Source of the DNA: Neoscytalidium dimidiatum
Lineage: Eukaryota; Ascomycota; Dothideomycetes; Botryosphaeriales; Botryosphaeriaceae
DNA: 64,000 bases
NCBI GenBank assembly: GCA_037367355.1
Contig: CM074697.1
Coordinates: forward strand, 62,001-126,000
Reading direction: 5' to 3'
Positions 22,227-34,840 of this stretch are shown here, one piece after another. The notes beneath the pieces are model-generated. The model was not told where the DNA came from. It worked only from the letters and a program-made list of their open reading frames with translations, and ran no database searches. A program made the position numbers and the translations under genes. Position 1 is the first letter of the stretch. Each line of letters starts with the position of its first letter.

Positions 22227-24998
22227 ATGATTCCCGTCGTTTCCTCCTTGGCGCTGGTGCTGTGCGCGCACGAGCTGGCCACCGCAGTATCGGCACAGGC
22301 CGCGGACTACACCCTCTTCGTCGATCCATTGTAAGTCGTCCACCCCATGCCCATGCTCTTTTCCCACATCCACACAGTAAAAACACGCAAACGTACTGAC
22401 CACGTCGTCCCGCCTCTGCAGCCACGGCACCGAAAACGGCGGCAACACCTTCCCCGGCGTCGTCCCAGGTCCGCGCCCCCCTCCCCCCCCTCCTCATTTC
22501 CCACCATCCCCAACACCCCCATCCTCGGCCCCGATGCTAACATTCCCACTTCCCCCCACCCCGCAGCGCCCTTCTCCGTCCTCAAGCTCGGGCCCGACGT
22601 CGCCTCGGGCACGACGGACGCGTACTCGGGCTACCTGCCGACGGGCAACGTCACGGGCTTCAGCCAGCTGCACGAGTCGGGCACGGGCGGCGCGCCCAAG
22701 TACGGCGTCGTGGCGCAGCTGCCCGTGCCCGGGCGCGTGGCCGACCCGCTCGCCGACCTGGGCGTGCCGCGCGCGGCCGCCGACGACGTCGCGAGCGTCG
22801 GGTACTACCGCGTCGCGCTGGCGAACGGCGTGGTCGTGGAGCTGGCGGGGGCGGCGCACGTGGGCTTCTTGCAGTACGGCTTTCCGGGCGGGAAGGAGGA
22901 GGAGGAGGAGGAAGGGGGCAACAGCGTGGTTGTGGACGTGTCGCACGTGTTGCCGTCGTATCGCGGGTTGGGGTGGGGGCAGGGGTACGCGGGGGGCGAG
23001 GTGGAGGTGTTTGGAGATGGGCATTACGAGGGGAAGGGGACGTATAATAATGGGTGGAATTTAGGTGAGTGCTGCTGTTTTTTTTTTTTTTTCCCTCTAT
23101 TAAGAAGCCCTCGGGCGGAGAGCTGATGAGCGTGCAGCGCCGAACTGGGACATCTACTTCTGCGGCAGGTTTAATGCCACGCCGACCAGCGTAAAGACGT
23201 TTGCCGGAAACGGGACAACCCTCTCGCAGTACGGCGAGGAGGCGTCGGTCTCGGCGCCTGAGCGGCTGGGTGCCGTTTTCACGTTCGAGGATGCGGCGGT
23301 GTCGTCGAGGGTCGGCGTTTCGTTCATCTCAGCGGACAAGGCGTGTGGGTATATCGACGAGGAAATTCCGGAAGACACGACGCTAGAGTCGCTGGTCATC
23401 GCTGCGAAGAAGACTTGGAATGAGCAAGTCTTCTCGAAAGTCACGACGACCGAGACGGACACGGAGTATTTGACGCAGCTGTACTCCAGCTTGTACGGGA
23501 TGCATATAATCCCGTCGAACCGCACCGGGGAGAACCCGCTCTGGGAGTCGGATGAGCCATACTACGATGACTGTAGGCGAGCCCTGGATCTTTGTGTAAG
23601 CAGTGCTTATGTGATGTTTAGGGTTCACGCTCTGGGATCTCTTCCGCTGCACTACGGCACTCATGCATATCCTCCAGCCAGAGGCGTACGAAGAGCAAAT
23701 CCGCTCTTTGATCGATATTTGGAGAAATGAGGGGTTCATGCCTGATGCGAGATCGTCGAATTGGAACGGCCGCGTCCAGGGTGGAACCAACGCCGACAAC
23801 GTCCTTGCTGACGCGTACGTCAAGGGAGTGAGAGGTGCCATCAATTGGGACGAAGGCTACGGTGAGTTGCTCTTCCAGGGCCATGTATGGTCACATGAAG
23901 AGTGGGAGCATTCAGCTCCTCCATCGACCATGTGCAGGCCAATCACTTGGGGAGAAGAGAGTAGAGACTGATCATATTCCAGGCGCAATGCTCACAGATG
24001 CGGAGACGGTCCCTGCAAACAGCTACGACCCCTCCACGGCTCCAGACGTGTCGTCGACCAAAGAGGGGCGGGGGGCGCTGCCGGACTGGCTGCAATATGG
24101 TTGGATCACGCCCGCATACTCACGAGCGGTATCCCGGGCGGTGGAGTATTCAGCGAATGACTTCGGCCTCTACCAGGTGGCTTGCGGATTAGGCCGGACC
24201 GACGACGCCACGAAATACCTCCGCAGATCCCGCAACTGGCGCAACCACTGGAATCCCAATGCGACGGCACTGGGCTTCAGTGGCTTCGTTGTGCCGCGCA
24301 ATGCCGACGGCTCGTTCGCACCGCAAGACCCTCTGAGCTGCGGCGGCTGCTACTGGGCGGACGGCTACTACGAGGACAGCCCGTACACTTACAGCTTCAA
24401 CGCGATCCACGACCTGGAAAATCTGATAGCTCGGTCGGGCGGCAAGGCCAGGTTCGTCGACCGGCTGGACGCCTTCTTCTCGCAGAGCCTGTACAACCCG
24501 GGCAACGAGCCCAGCTTCACGACGCCGTACCTTTACAACTACGTGGGGCGGCAGGAGCTCACGGTGCGGCAGATCCGCACGACGGGCTACAACAGCTACA
24601 GCGCGGGGCGGGGCGGGATCCCGGGCAACAGCGACGCGGGGGCGATGCAGAGCTGGATCCTCTGGAACATGATCGGGCTCTACCCGGTGACGGGGCAGAC
24701 GACGTTCCTCGTGGGCAGCCCGTGGTTCGAGCAGCTGACGGTGGCGCTGGGCGGCGGCAAGTTCCTCAACATCACGTCGAATGTCGGGGCGCGGCAGCAG
24801 CGCGAGCAGAGCGCGTTCTACGTGCAGAGCCTGAGGGTGAACGGCAAGGCGTGGGACCGGGCGTGGGTCACATGGGAGGACGTCTTCTCGAATGGCGGGG
24901 AGATGGAGTTCGAGCTGGGCGCGACGCCGCAGGCTTGGGCGACCGGGGATGCGCCTCCAAGCCCGGCGTCGGTGCCGGGGGACAGCGCGCCAGCCTGA
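22227..24998 (+). CDS. Secreted glycoside hydrolase family 92 alpha-mannosidase
   Basis: Exons 22227-22330, 22422-22468, 22567-23064, 23138-23572, 23622-23861 and 23983-24998 give 779 residues. A signal peptide (MIPVVSSLALVLCAHELATA) precedes the GH92 start DYTLFVDPFHGTENGGNTFPG. Later landmarks are YYDDWFTLWDLFRC, NADNVLADAY, SRAVEYSANDFGLY, NPGNEPSF, and GNSDAGAMQSWILWNMIGLYPV. GH92 enzymes are calcium-dependent exo-alpha-mannosidases that trim fungal or plant mannans and N-glycans outside the cell. Length fits the family. Intron 3 has a run of about 14 T. After the TGA at 24996 the same frame stays open and encodes a membrane segment (separate entry). Confidence 0.93.
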
Positions 24999-25301
24999 TG
25001 CCAGCTCAGGCCGGGGGGCGTGATCAACAGGGACGACGGAGGAGCGGGCGGAGGCGCGGAGGGCCCGGACGGCGCGAGCGGTGAGATTGCGGGCAGAGGA
25101 GAGGTGGCTGGTGGCGCGGGGGCAAGCTCCCCGACGGCGCGGCGGGCGCTGTGGGTGATGGTGGCCATGAACGCGGTGCTGTGTGCAGTGACAAGTTTAG
25201 CGGTGTGGCGGCTGTTGGTGTTGCGGAGGCGGCTGTTGCGAACGCGGCCAGGGTCGTCGGTCGGCGGCAGCGAAGAGGCAGTAGCGGTCGGCAAGCGGTA
25301 G
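24999..25301 (+). other. In-frame open extension after the GH92 stop, with a membrane segment
   Basis: Directly after the GH92 stop the same frame runs open for 100 codons to a stop ending at 25301. It encodes a Gly/Glu-rich spacer, then a hydrophobic segment (ALWVMVAMNAVLCAVTSLAV) flanked by Arg residues and a basic tail. It has no ATG of its own near the start. It may be a read-through product, a coding tail lost by a recent stop mutation, or chance in GC-rich sequence. Confidence 0.35.
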
Positions 25302-26194
25302 GCAAAGTAACCAGGTTGGACGCTAGACCGGCGGAGCGAAACGCACTAGAGATCTGCACGAAATGAGGGCGATAACGCTAGGGAATTTATCTGCGAGGCA
25401 GTGATTTTCAGGCGTGGCCCAGGCGGTGAGAGCGACGTTGCATGGCACATGCTTGTGTGCTCGTGGCAATCGCCGTGAGCCGCCCGGGCCTGAACCTGCG
25501 AAACCTGGGGCCTGGGGCCTGCGGCCTGCGGCCTGCGGCCTGAGGCCCGGGGCCTGCGGCGGCGCGGGGAGCTGAGAATTATTAACAAACACCGCTCCTG
25601 AAGCGCAGACAAACCTCCCTCCCTCTCGCAGGGCAGCTCGTGCCAGCCAGGGTGCTCCCCGGCCGCCCTATCGCCTTCGCCTTCGCCTTCGCCCTCGCCC
25701 TCGCCTGCTCTTGCATCCCCACGCGCAGCATCAATCGCAAACAACATTGCGCCCAGCCCTTTCTTCCGCTCTTGCTCCACCATCGTCGTCTGCGCCGACA
25801 TCAGATGGACAGCGCCCAACTCGGGTGGCTTGGCCCTTTGTCTCGAGTCAGCCAATCTCGCTGCGATCCCCACACAGACCACTGATGGCGCGCCGGACCT
25901 CCAGAGGGCCCAGCCCCAGAGCGGCCGCCCAGGCTCTGGGCTCGGCTTGCCATGCGTCACTGCGTCAGCCCGTCAGATCACGCTCACCACCTCCAACCGT
26001 GAGCGCCTGAACCAGACAGACCCTTCGCGAAGGCACCGCGCCGCATTGACTCGCTCGCGCGCTACATATACACGCCCGCCGCGCGCAACCTGCTCGAGCC
26101 ACCCGAGCGACCTTCCGCGTCCCTTTAGCCTGCCTATCCTTTATCTTTTCCCCAGGAACGCGCCGGGTTCTGCACTTACGTAGCTTGCGACACC
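25302..26194. promoter_or_regulatory. Upstream region of the antiporter gene, with short repeats
   Basis: Contains the heptamer array at 25510-25558, a CTTCGC/CCTCGC hexamer tract at about 25672-25704, and a TATA-like element (ACATATACAC) at about 26063. No coding unit is seen. Confidence 0.5.
25510..25558. repeat. Heptamer array, seven units, consensus GCCTGCG
   Basis: Seven contiguous 7-base units. Four are exactly GCCTGCG and the other three differ from it at one or two positions. Same period as the arrays at 1393, 52701 and 53323 but a different sequence. Confidence 0.92.
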
Positions 26195-29131
26195 ATGTCG
26201 TCCGTCACCAGCAGCTCGGCCACGCCCTCGGCCACGGGCTCCACCAGAGTTCCCGAGCAGGCTGGCATCCTCGAGGGCAACAATCCCACCCACTACAACC
26301 CCAAGGACCCTATCATTGTCTTCATTATCCAGGTACTGGCCCGCCACCTTTGCCCCACTTCCTGAAATGCGATGCTGATGCTCTGCGTAGGCCGGCATCA
26401 TCATCATTTTCTGCCGTCTCCTCCACTACCCTCTGCAGAAGCTGCGCCAGCCGCGCGTCATCGCCGAGGTCATCGGAGGCATTCTCCTGGGCCCGTCCGT
26501 CATGGGCCGCATCCCGGGCTTCACAGAGCACATCTTCCCCACCGCCTCTATGCCAAACCTCACCCTCGTCGCCAATCTCGGTCTCGTCCTGTTCCTTTTC
26601 CTCGTCGGTCTTGAGGTCGATCTGCGCTTTCTCCTCAGCAATTGGAAAATCGCGCTGAGCGTCGGTCTGGCCGGAATGGCGCTTCCCTTCGGCCTGGGTG
26701 CTGCAATTTCATATGGCCTATACCATGAATTTCGGGGAGAAGGCGGCACCGTTCCAATCGACTTTGGCGTCTATCTGCTCTTTATCGGCGTGGCCATGGC
26801 GATTACGGTAAGTCTTGCCGCTACGATCGCCTTGTGCATTAGTAGTTTTTTTTTTTTTCTTTTTTTTCTAATAACAGTAACCTCCAGGCTTTCCCTGTGC
26901 TGTGCAGAATCTTGACCGAGTTGAAATTGCTCACCACCCCCGTTGGTGTCATCGTGCTCTCGGCCGGTGTTGGAAACGACGTTGTGGGTACGTTACACCG
27001 AGAATAGTCATGCGTCTCAAGTTTCGTGCAACTGATCCAAAACAAACAGGTTGGATTCTCCTCGCTCTCTGCGTCGCCCTCGTCAATGCTGGCACTGGAC
27101 TTACTGCCCTCTGGGTTTTGCTTGTCGCCATCGGCTACACTCTTTTCATCTGGTTTGCGGTTAAACCTGCGTTTTGGTGGCTACTACGCAGGACTCGCGC
27201 ACTCCAGGACGGCCCCAGTCAAGGGATGATCGCCTTGACGATGCTTTTGACCCTGGCCTCTGCCTTCTTCACCGGAGTCATCGGAATCCACCCCATTTTC
27301 GGCGCTTTCATCATTGGGCTCATCTGCCCTCACGAAGGCGGCTTCGCCATCAAGGTCACTGAGAAGATTGAGGATATCGTTGGTGCTCTTTTCCTGCCGC
27401 TCTATTTCGCCCTATCCGGCTTGAACACCAACTTGGGTCTACTTAACACCGGCATGACCTGGGCGTACGTGATCGGCGTCATTGCTGTTGCGTTCTGTGC
27501 CAAGTTCGTTGGCGCTTCCGTGGCAGCCCGCGCCTGTGGTCTAGTCTGGAGAGAAAGCTTCACGATTGGTGCGCTTATGAGTTGTAAGGGCTTGGTCGAA
27601 CTTATCGTCTTGGTGAGTCAATTTCGATGAGATGTTTAAAAAAAAAAAAAAAAAAAAAGCTCAGACTGATTGTGCCCAGAACATTGGACTGCAAGCCAAG
27701 ATCCTCAGCTCGCGGACTTTCACCATCTTTGTTGTCATGGCACTGGTCACCACATTCGCCACGACCCCTCTCACTTCTTGGCTGTATCCACCTCAATACC
27801 AGAGGAAGATTGAAGCATGGAAAAGAGGAGAAATCGATTGGGAAACCGGCGCTCCGATCAAGAGCCATGAAGACAGTACCGACGACATCGTCTACGAGAA
27901 GCTGGAGAGCGCAAAGATCCAGAGGGTCCTCGTCTATCTTCGCCTGGACAACATGTCTGCTTTGCTTCCGTTCGTGTCTTTGTTTGGCGGCAAGCCAAAC
28001 TACGGCAAGAGCAAAACTCATCCTTCCAAGCCTTCCGACTCGCACGAGCAAGACAGCGCCGAGACAAAGAGACCGATTAAAGCGCATGGCATCCGTCTAC
28101 TGGAGATCACTGACCGTGAATCGTCCGTCATGAAGGTGTCCGAAGTGGATGAATTCGGGCTTCATGATCCTGTTGTGAACACCTTCAGGACATTCGGCTA
28201 TCTCAACAACCTCGCAATCTCTGGAGAAGTCGACGTGGTCCCTGAGAGCTCGTTCTCCGACGTCTTGGTATCCCGGTCAAAGGATCTGTCTTCGGATCTC
28301 GTGGTTGTGCCATGGAGCGAGACCGGGAACATGTCCGAGCTGTCTGTCATCTCCAACGATGCTGTCCGCCGTAAGCTTCACGCGAGCAACTACAACGATT
28401 TCGTCACGTCTGTCCTCGACAATGTCCCCAGCATCACCGCGGTGTTCATCAACGAGGACTTTGGTGGTTCAGGCAACAAGGACAAGAAGAAGCTAAGCCG
28501 TTCGGTCAGCCATCACAGCCTGCGCAGCAACCAGGAAGTCAAGCCTACTCTTCCCAGCGCAGACCGCTCCCACCACATCTTCTTCCCCTTCTTCGGTGGA
28601 TCCGACGACCGTGCCGCAATTCGCCTCGTCCTTCAGCTTGCCGAGCATCCAGATGTCACCGCCACGTTGGTTCATTTCGAGGCACCCAGTGAATACTTCG
28701 ACACTGCCGAGGTCATTTCTGCCGCCTCGGACTCTTCGCCATCGACCGGGAAGCAGCCTACCACTACCGTCGCGCCGGCAGTAGAGAAGGATGCCGCATT
28801 TTTCCAAGCCTTGCGGAACTCTCTTCCGAGCGAATTGCTTGAACGCGTGGTGTTCGACTCGACGTCAACGACGACCCCCGTCTCGGCAGCCATCGAACGT
28901 GCGAAGACTGAAGTTGGACAGAACCCACGCAATGCTGGTGATCTGATTGTTCTGGGTCGTAGCGCTGCTCAGCTTTCAGCATTCAGCAAGGAGAAGGTGA
29001 CTGAAGTTTCCCGTGAGGACGTCGACACCTCAGCACAAAGATGCCTGGGTGTCGTAGCGGAGACTGTCGTCAGATCGAAAGTCAGAGCTAGCGTGCTCGT
29101 TGTTCAGGGCCGCAATCTGAGCCTGGAGTAA
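26195..29131 (+). CDS. KHA1: Kha1-type K+/H+ antiporter (CPA2 family)
   Basis: Exons 26195-26332, 26391-26807, 26888-26987, 27050-27612 and 27680-29131 give 889 residues, close to the yeast Kha1 length. The first 460 or so residues hold about 12 membrane segments of the Na+/H+ exchanger fold: [32 protein letters not shown], the ion-site region [25 protein letters not shown], and [17 protein letters not shown]. The long hydrophilic tail (about 480-889) contains nucleotide-binding-like segments such as LIVLGRSA. Kha1 proteins sit in the Golgi/endosomal membranes and exchange K+ for H+. Intron 2 has two T-runs and intron 4 a run of about 20 A. Orthology is inferred from architecture; a paralogue of the same family cannot be excluded. 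Confidence 0.92.
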
Positions 29132-31537
29132 GCGAACAGCTCGAAACATAATGTCACGGAGCCCGAGACGGGACACGTCCCCTTTTTCAACGTGGAGCGC
29201 GGCTTCGCTGGGGAAAGACACGTGTGCGCAGACGGAAGTCTCTCGCCCCTTTTAGCCATGGCCAGCGTTTGTTGCGCCATCTCCATGCAAACAACTTCCC
29301 CACGCCCGAAGTTGAAAGCGCGGATTGAAGAGCGAGCCGCGCGCAGGCAAAACGAGAGTTTATTTAATGCGAGCTCGTTTCGGGCTCTTGGCCTGAGCCT
29401 ATGATTGGATGGAGTTGGGCATGATTCATGATGGACGACGTTAAGGTTTTTCCGATACCTTCCCTTTCTTCTCCCGTGCATACTGAAACTACATACTGGG
29501 CATGTATTGCAGATCGTTGGAGCACTACGGTCAGCTTTTGGAGTATATTGAAGGCTCGCGTGGTCGGCACGCGACATGTTGCGATCATTATAAGGCGTAG
29601 AAACCTCACCATTAGATGACGAGCATCTCTAGATCAGACACCAGAAATCTGGAATACGGTGCACGTATGGATGTTCTTACATGTTAATCTCGTGTCTTCG
29701 TTTTGATTTGGATGGGAGATACGCGAATCTCTCCTCATCCGGGAGCATCCGCCCACAGTGCCTGCGTTCAGCACCGTCGATCATGGGTGAGGTCAACTCT
29801 GAGCTCAAGAATTGGGTGATTTCGCGTCTCGGTATTAGGTTTGGGGGTTCGTTGAGACAAGACGGCAAGCGGATGCGCGAGTCAAGAGTCATAGTAACGC
29901 CGGAGGCGGTCCATTGGCGCCCTGCTGGCACAGAGGCATTTGGTATAGTGACTGCCGATTGCTGAGGCGTTATTCGTGGCCAAGGAGCCGACGCGTCGGA
30001 ATGCTGTAGGGCGGCAATTATTAAACCCGATATCGAACCCTGCCTGGCCCCATGACTTGCGATTCACACTTACTCGTCAACACAACAGAGCAAATGACAG
30101 CCGGCCCTCGATCGACCGGGAATGCAGCACAGCTGTTCCCCGTAACTCTGCGGTGAGCAATCCAGACCACGCACGCGGCATCATGGTCCATCCCAGCCAT
30201 CGGATGCGGTTTAACGCAATCTCGACCGCATCAGAACGCACGCACGCCAACTAACGTCCGCATTAAGCGAGAAACCATCAGAGTGGTCGTGCTCAAGAGG
30301 TGGCTGTTGCGTTCCTCTAACGCCTCTTTCCCAATAATATCCCCGCATTTGCACCCCTGTTGACTCAATCTGCTCTGTTTCACTACTCCCTGTCTTCCAG
30401 CTGCTGCTTTTCCGCCCTCCAACGGTAGCTCCCGGACAAGAGTGTACTTCAGATGGGCAGCCAATTGCGGCTCTGTCCCACCCTCTCTGCCCTCGCCCTG
30501 GCAGCCTACAAACTCGCGAGCCCGCTTCAGCTGCAGCCCATACTTCAGCATGCACCAGACCCACGCAGTCTTTGGTCTCGCTAATCTATGTTCCCTGGCT
30601 TTAGTCCAGTTCTTAGCGCTTCCTGGTATTGATCTCCGGGATTACGCTTCCACGCCGCGCTGGCTCCGCGTGCTCGCTCCATACGGCTATCAATACCCTA
30701 CCAGGATCTGTTTTCCGGCTTTCGGCAAGTGAAATAAGCTTCGAGCCCATTGCAAAGCTGCCGGGCCCGCTACTTAATTGTCGGGTCTCCGCGTATACAT
30801 CATAAGCTCGCGCGCTGCATCTTAGGCGGAGTTGGGTCTGGTCTTGGCTATTCTTTCTGCTACCTGTCACCCGCTTTTACGTGCCTGATACCATGCAACC
30901 GTCAATGGCCCTTCGCTCCTGATCTGATCAGCCCAACCGCAACCCTACCTTCTTGTGACTTCCCGGAGAGAAGTGGGATCTGCCGGTAAACGTCAGGCAT
31001 ACCGACTAGCCGCCTACACATTTACACGCCGTTGCTCGCCTTACCATATTCTGGCCCCCGGGTAAAAAGTCTTGGTCGATCGCCCAGCCTTGCATCGAAG
31101 CCATTGGATCGCTGGGGAGGGAAAAACGAAACCACCAATCGCGATTTTCACCGCCTATCTTCGTCACCCGTCGTAATTCCCTCGTACACGTCGCCGTTTT
31201 CTTGGAAAGAGGGGCCATTCCCTCTCAGCCATTGCGCAGCGCTCGCATCTGACTTTTCCTTCTCTCACCTTCCAGGCCTGGGTGGTCACTCCACTACTAT
31301 CGCCATCTATCGCTCGTACTAGCTCTTCCGCCAACGCACCAATGCGGCCGCCGCAGCGCACACACCAATAGCGACGCGCGCTCTTTTCCAAGAGCGTTTG
31401 CCCGTTTCCTTCCGCCACGTCTCCGGGCAAGCGAGACGAAACAGCAGGATTCCAGAGCCGCCTCTTGCTTCCTCAGCACATCTTTCGCCGGGATTCCAGC
31501 TGGGCCAGTCGTGCCGAGCAGTGCGCAAAAAGGGAGA
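29132..31537. other. 2.4-kb intergenic stretch, no recognisable gene
   Basis: No frame on either strand resembles a known family or splices convincingly. The right-hand part is GC-rich and pyrimidine-rich and is probably the promoter and long leader of the rhodopsin-like gene at 31538. Confidence 0.5.
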
Positions 31538-33803
31538 ATGTCGTGGATTGGGGACGTCGACTGGAATACGACGCCTGCGCATCCGGCACCGGAGGGCCAG
31601 ACGAGCAATTTGGTCGATCCTCCCTCCGTAGGCTACCGTGTCAGCGCGGCTAACATCGTATGCGGAGTCTTTGTGGTATTAATTGTGGCGTTGAGGCTTT
31701 ATACCCGGATGCATATTGTTAGGGGTTTGGGTGGTGATGATTGTGAGGTCTCTCTTCTCTGTTCCCTTATCTCCCTCTTCTTTCCTTATCCTTTCGCCCT
31801 TTTTCATTTCTCGAATCTTGACTGACTTCTTTTCTTTCTCTTTTTCTTTTCTTTTGTTTTCCCCTCTTGATTCCTGTTCAAGCATCTGCTTGAATCCTTT
31901 GCTGACGCCTCACCAGATGCTCTCCTTGTTGCGCTCATCTTTTGGGGGTTCCTCGTGGCCACAATGCAGGTAACACATCCCCTCCTCCTTCATGCACCCG
32001 CGTAACCACGCCGTTGAATGCCCCGTATCTTCGCGATATGTTACTCATTCTCCTCAGGTAATGCTCAGCTATGGCCTAGGCAAACACGTGTGGAATATCA
32101 GCCTCGCCGACTTCTCGCCCGGTTGGTTGCTTGGCCGCGTTCTGGCAGCCATCTTCTTCACAGCCGCCATGTTCTTCGTCAAGCTATCCCTGCTCCTCTT
32201 ATACCGCCGCGTCTTCGATGTCGACCGCTTCTTCAAACGCTGGTGGTTCGTAATGATTTACAGCATCATACACACCGTCGTGGCTATCCTGTTGAGCTTT
32301 CTGGCGTGCAGACCGCCAGACGCACAGTGGTACGTTGTCCCTCTGGCCTGTTTACGGTGCTCGTTGAAAAGTTCAGCTGGGTGGACTGTTTCCATTACAA
32401 CCGGGGATGTCGTGCTCACGTGGAGAATGCCACAGGGACTTGCATATTCGGCATCGTAAATGCATCAGCCCGAAGAGCTTGCTAGCCATCCCGGTCTTCC
32501 ACTGCATCAGTAAGCCTGTACCGCCTATATCTCTGATTCGAACTGTTCTCTCTTCGCTGCCAACAGCAGCTCTCGTTGGTGTCGATCGAAGCCGGATTTT
32601 AATTCATCCAGATGATCTCCTCATCCTCAGCCTACCAATCCCCCTCGTCTGGAACCTCAACCTAAACCGGCGACGAAAGATGCAAGTCACATTCGTCTTC
32701 GCGCTGGGTTCCGCGTAAGCTCTCCCCGCCTTCCTCTCGTACCATACGCAGCAAAACACCCCCCCAACTGACCTTCGCGCGCCCGCGCACATTCACAGAT
32801 CCTGCATCGTCTCCATCCTCCGCATCTGGCCCATCACCAAGCTCGTCAGCCAACCGCGCTACGGCGACGTCACCTGGTTCTGGACGCCCGTCGCGATCTG
32901 GACGTACGCCTCCCTTGTTTGCCCTTCCCCCTTCCCCTCTCTCTCTCTCTCTCTCCCTCCCTCCCTCCCAGTCCTTTTCCCCTCTAAACGACACCGACGA
33001 CGAACCCCTATATTTAAATAAAAAAAAAAAACAACAGACAAGTCGAGCTCACCTTCGCCATCACCTGCGCCTCCGTCCCGGTCCTCAAGCCCTTCCTGAC
33101 CCGCCACTTCCCGGCCTTCTTCTCCAGCGGCGACGACCGCACGAACGACAACCGCAACGCCGTCGAGCCGATCTACCCCCGTCCCGGCCGGCGCGCCTCC
33201 CGCGCGCCGTGGTCCGGCTCCCTTCGGGGACGAAGAGGGAGGGAGAGGGGGAGGAGGTGGTGGTGCTGGAGGTGGCCCGTCGCGAGCGCGAAGACGATCG
33301 GGCAGGTTTCGACGAGGGCGTTGCATGGGGGGGTGGAGGCGGAGGCGGAGGCGGAGGCGGATGTCGAGTTGGGTGTCCGGGTGGGGAGTGCCGGTGCTGG
33401 CGGTGCCGGCGACGGGTGGGCGGTGAGCGGGTCGTCGACGATGGCGCCGGCGGGGACGGGGGCGGGGTCTGATGGCGCCGGGGCGGGGCGCGGGTTGAGC
33501 TGTAGCGGGAAGAGCGGGAAGAGCGCGGTTGGTGGTGGTGGTGATGGTAGTGGTGGAGGGAAGGTGCTGGTGGAGGGGCGGAAGGCGAGGGTGAGCGATG
33601 ATGTGGGGAGTGAGGAGTGTATTGTGAAGGACTTTGGGGGTGGCGGGAATGAAGTGGTGCCGGTGAGTCCGCAGAGCGATGCGAGGAGTAGTACGGTGTG
33701 TATGGCGGAGGGCGTGTGTGATGAGTATTTGGGACATGGAATGGAGGGGACGATTGAGGTCGGAAGGGTGGGTGTTATGGTGGGTGATGGTAGGTTGAGG
33801 TAA
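31538..33803 (+). CDS. Fungal rhodopsin-like (Pth11-related) integral membrane protein
   Basis: Exons 31538-31742, 31917-31969, 32058-32329, 32436-32509, 32612-32714, 32799-32903 and 33038-33803 give 525 residues. The family core is clear: YRVSAANIVCGVFVVLIVALR, then GLGGDDYALLVALIFWGFL, SYGLGKHVW, FFTAAMFFVKLSLLLLYRRVF, ACRPPDAQWD, KCISPKSLLAIPVFHCI, DLLILSLPIPLVWNL, and SCIVSILRIWP. That is seven membrane helices with a long Gly/Ser-rich cytoplasmic tail of about 220 residues. Such proteins are thought to be surface receptors, but this one lacks a CFEM domain and its ligand is unknown. Acceptors at 32435 and 32611 were chosen because they restore the conserved sequence without insertion. 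An in-frame ATG-less extension lies upstream of 31538. Confidence 0.87.
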
Positions 33804-34840
33804 TGTCAGGTAAGCAATTGCAAAGATCAGTACTTTTCAACAGTTTGCGTTGCTCACTTCAACTCCTGGGGATATCACGCTAAAAACCAAATTATCGAAA
33901 GCTTGCAATAAACAAAGAGTTGTAACGCTGGTGAAGTCAGACAAACATGATTCAGAGAAAGGATTACGAGTCCATATTAGGATGCTTAGCATTTGTTCAC
34001 GGATGTTTGGACGTAACATAAAAAAAGGCGAACCACGTTTCTGAACGGCAGGATAATTTTTTTTTTTTTTTACTTTCCCTCTACAAGATCTCTCCTCCTT
34101 GACTCACTTTACGACCATCATCACCGGCAAGTGACGGACAAGGGGCGGATATTTGCCTGGCCTCGAAATGAGGCTTAATTTTCGGAGGTCGGGTTCGCTG
34201 ACCGCTGCCTTAACTGCTTTCTGTTGAAACTTCGATCTGGAGCAGAAAGCTTCCGGATTGTGGGAGGGCAAATTGTCGAACTGAAAAAGTACGACGACGC
34301 ACTGTTTACAGTGCTGGCTAGTGGCCTAAATATTGTCCTACACAAACTCAGTGTACACGGGAGCAATAGGAGCAATTGAAGCAATGGTTGTGAGGTGAGG
34401 TATTATCGAGCACTTATGTTCGGCCAGTTACTTCAGCTGCTTACAAGCTGTTGTGGATGGAATTGACGTTGCATTATTTTCCAGATCGCTACCTTGGCAG
34501 CTCACGTTCAGCTGTGTAACAACAAAATTTTGTCTTGAAGTCAGCCTTGCCTGTTTCCTGCCTACCCACGTGTCAATGCCTAACTCGTCAAGGACATACA
34601 GGGAAACGGGCAAGGCTGACTCCGAATATATATCTTGCTTGGTGCCCATTCCACCTCCTCAACCGATGTTCTTCTAATATTCGATGTACTGCAGTTGATG
34701 GACAAGAGAATGGAACAACCAGCTGCAGCCGATAAAGCCACATTTTCAGAGTATGGCACCATACGAGAGCGTGAGGGAACGAAATGTGAACAAGAACTAA
34801 TGTCCGTGGCAGAGGCTCGGAAGAAAGGGCTGGATCTGTG
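33804..34840. other. Intergenic with a long hairpin
   Basis: No coding unit is recognised. Contains a T-run at about 34057-34070 and the 19-bp inverted repeat at 34540-34620, about 220 bases upstream of the HET gene. Confidence 0.55.
34540..34620. repeat. Inverted repeat, 19-bp stem with 43-base loop
   Basis: Arms 34540-34558 and 34602-34620 are complementary at 18 of 19 positions. The exception would be a G-U pair in RNA. Pairing continues outward for about five more positions with one mismatch. It could be a transcribed hairpin or a fragment of a small inverted-repeat element. Confidence 0.8.

Noticed and set aside
24972..25009. Short intron that would remove the GH92 stop codon
   Set aside because: Only 38 bases, with a weak donor, and it would shift the frame away from the membrane-segment tail.
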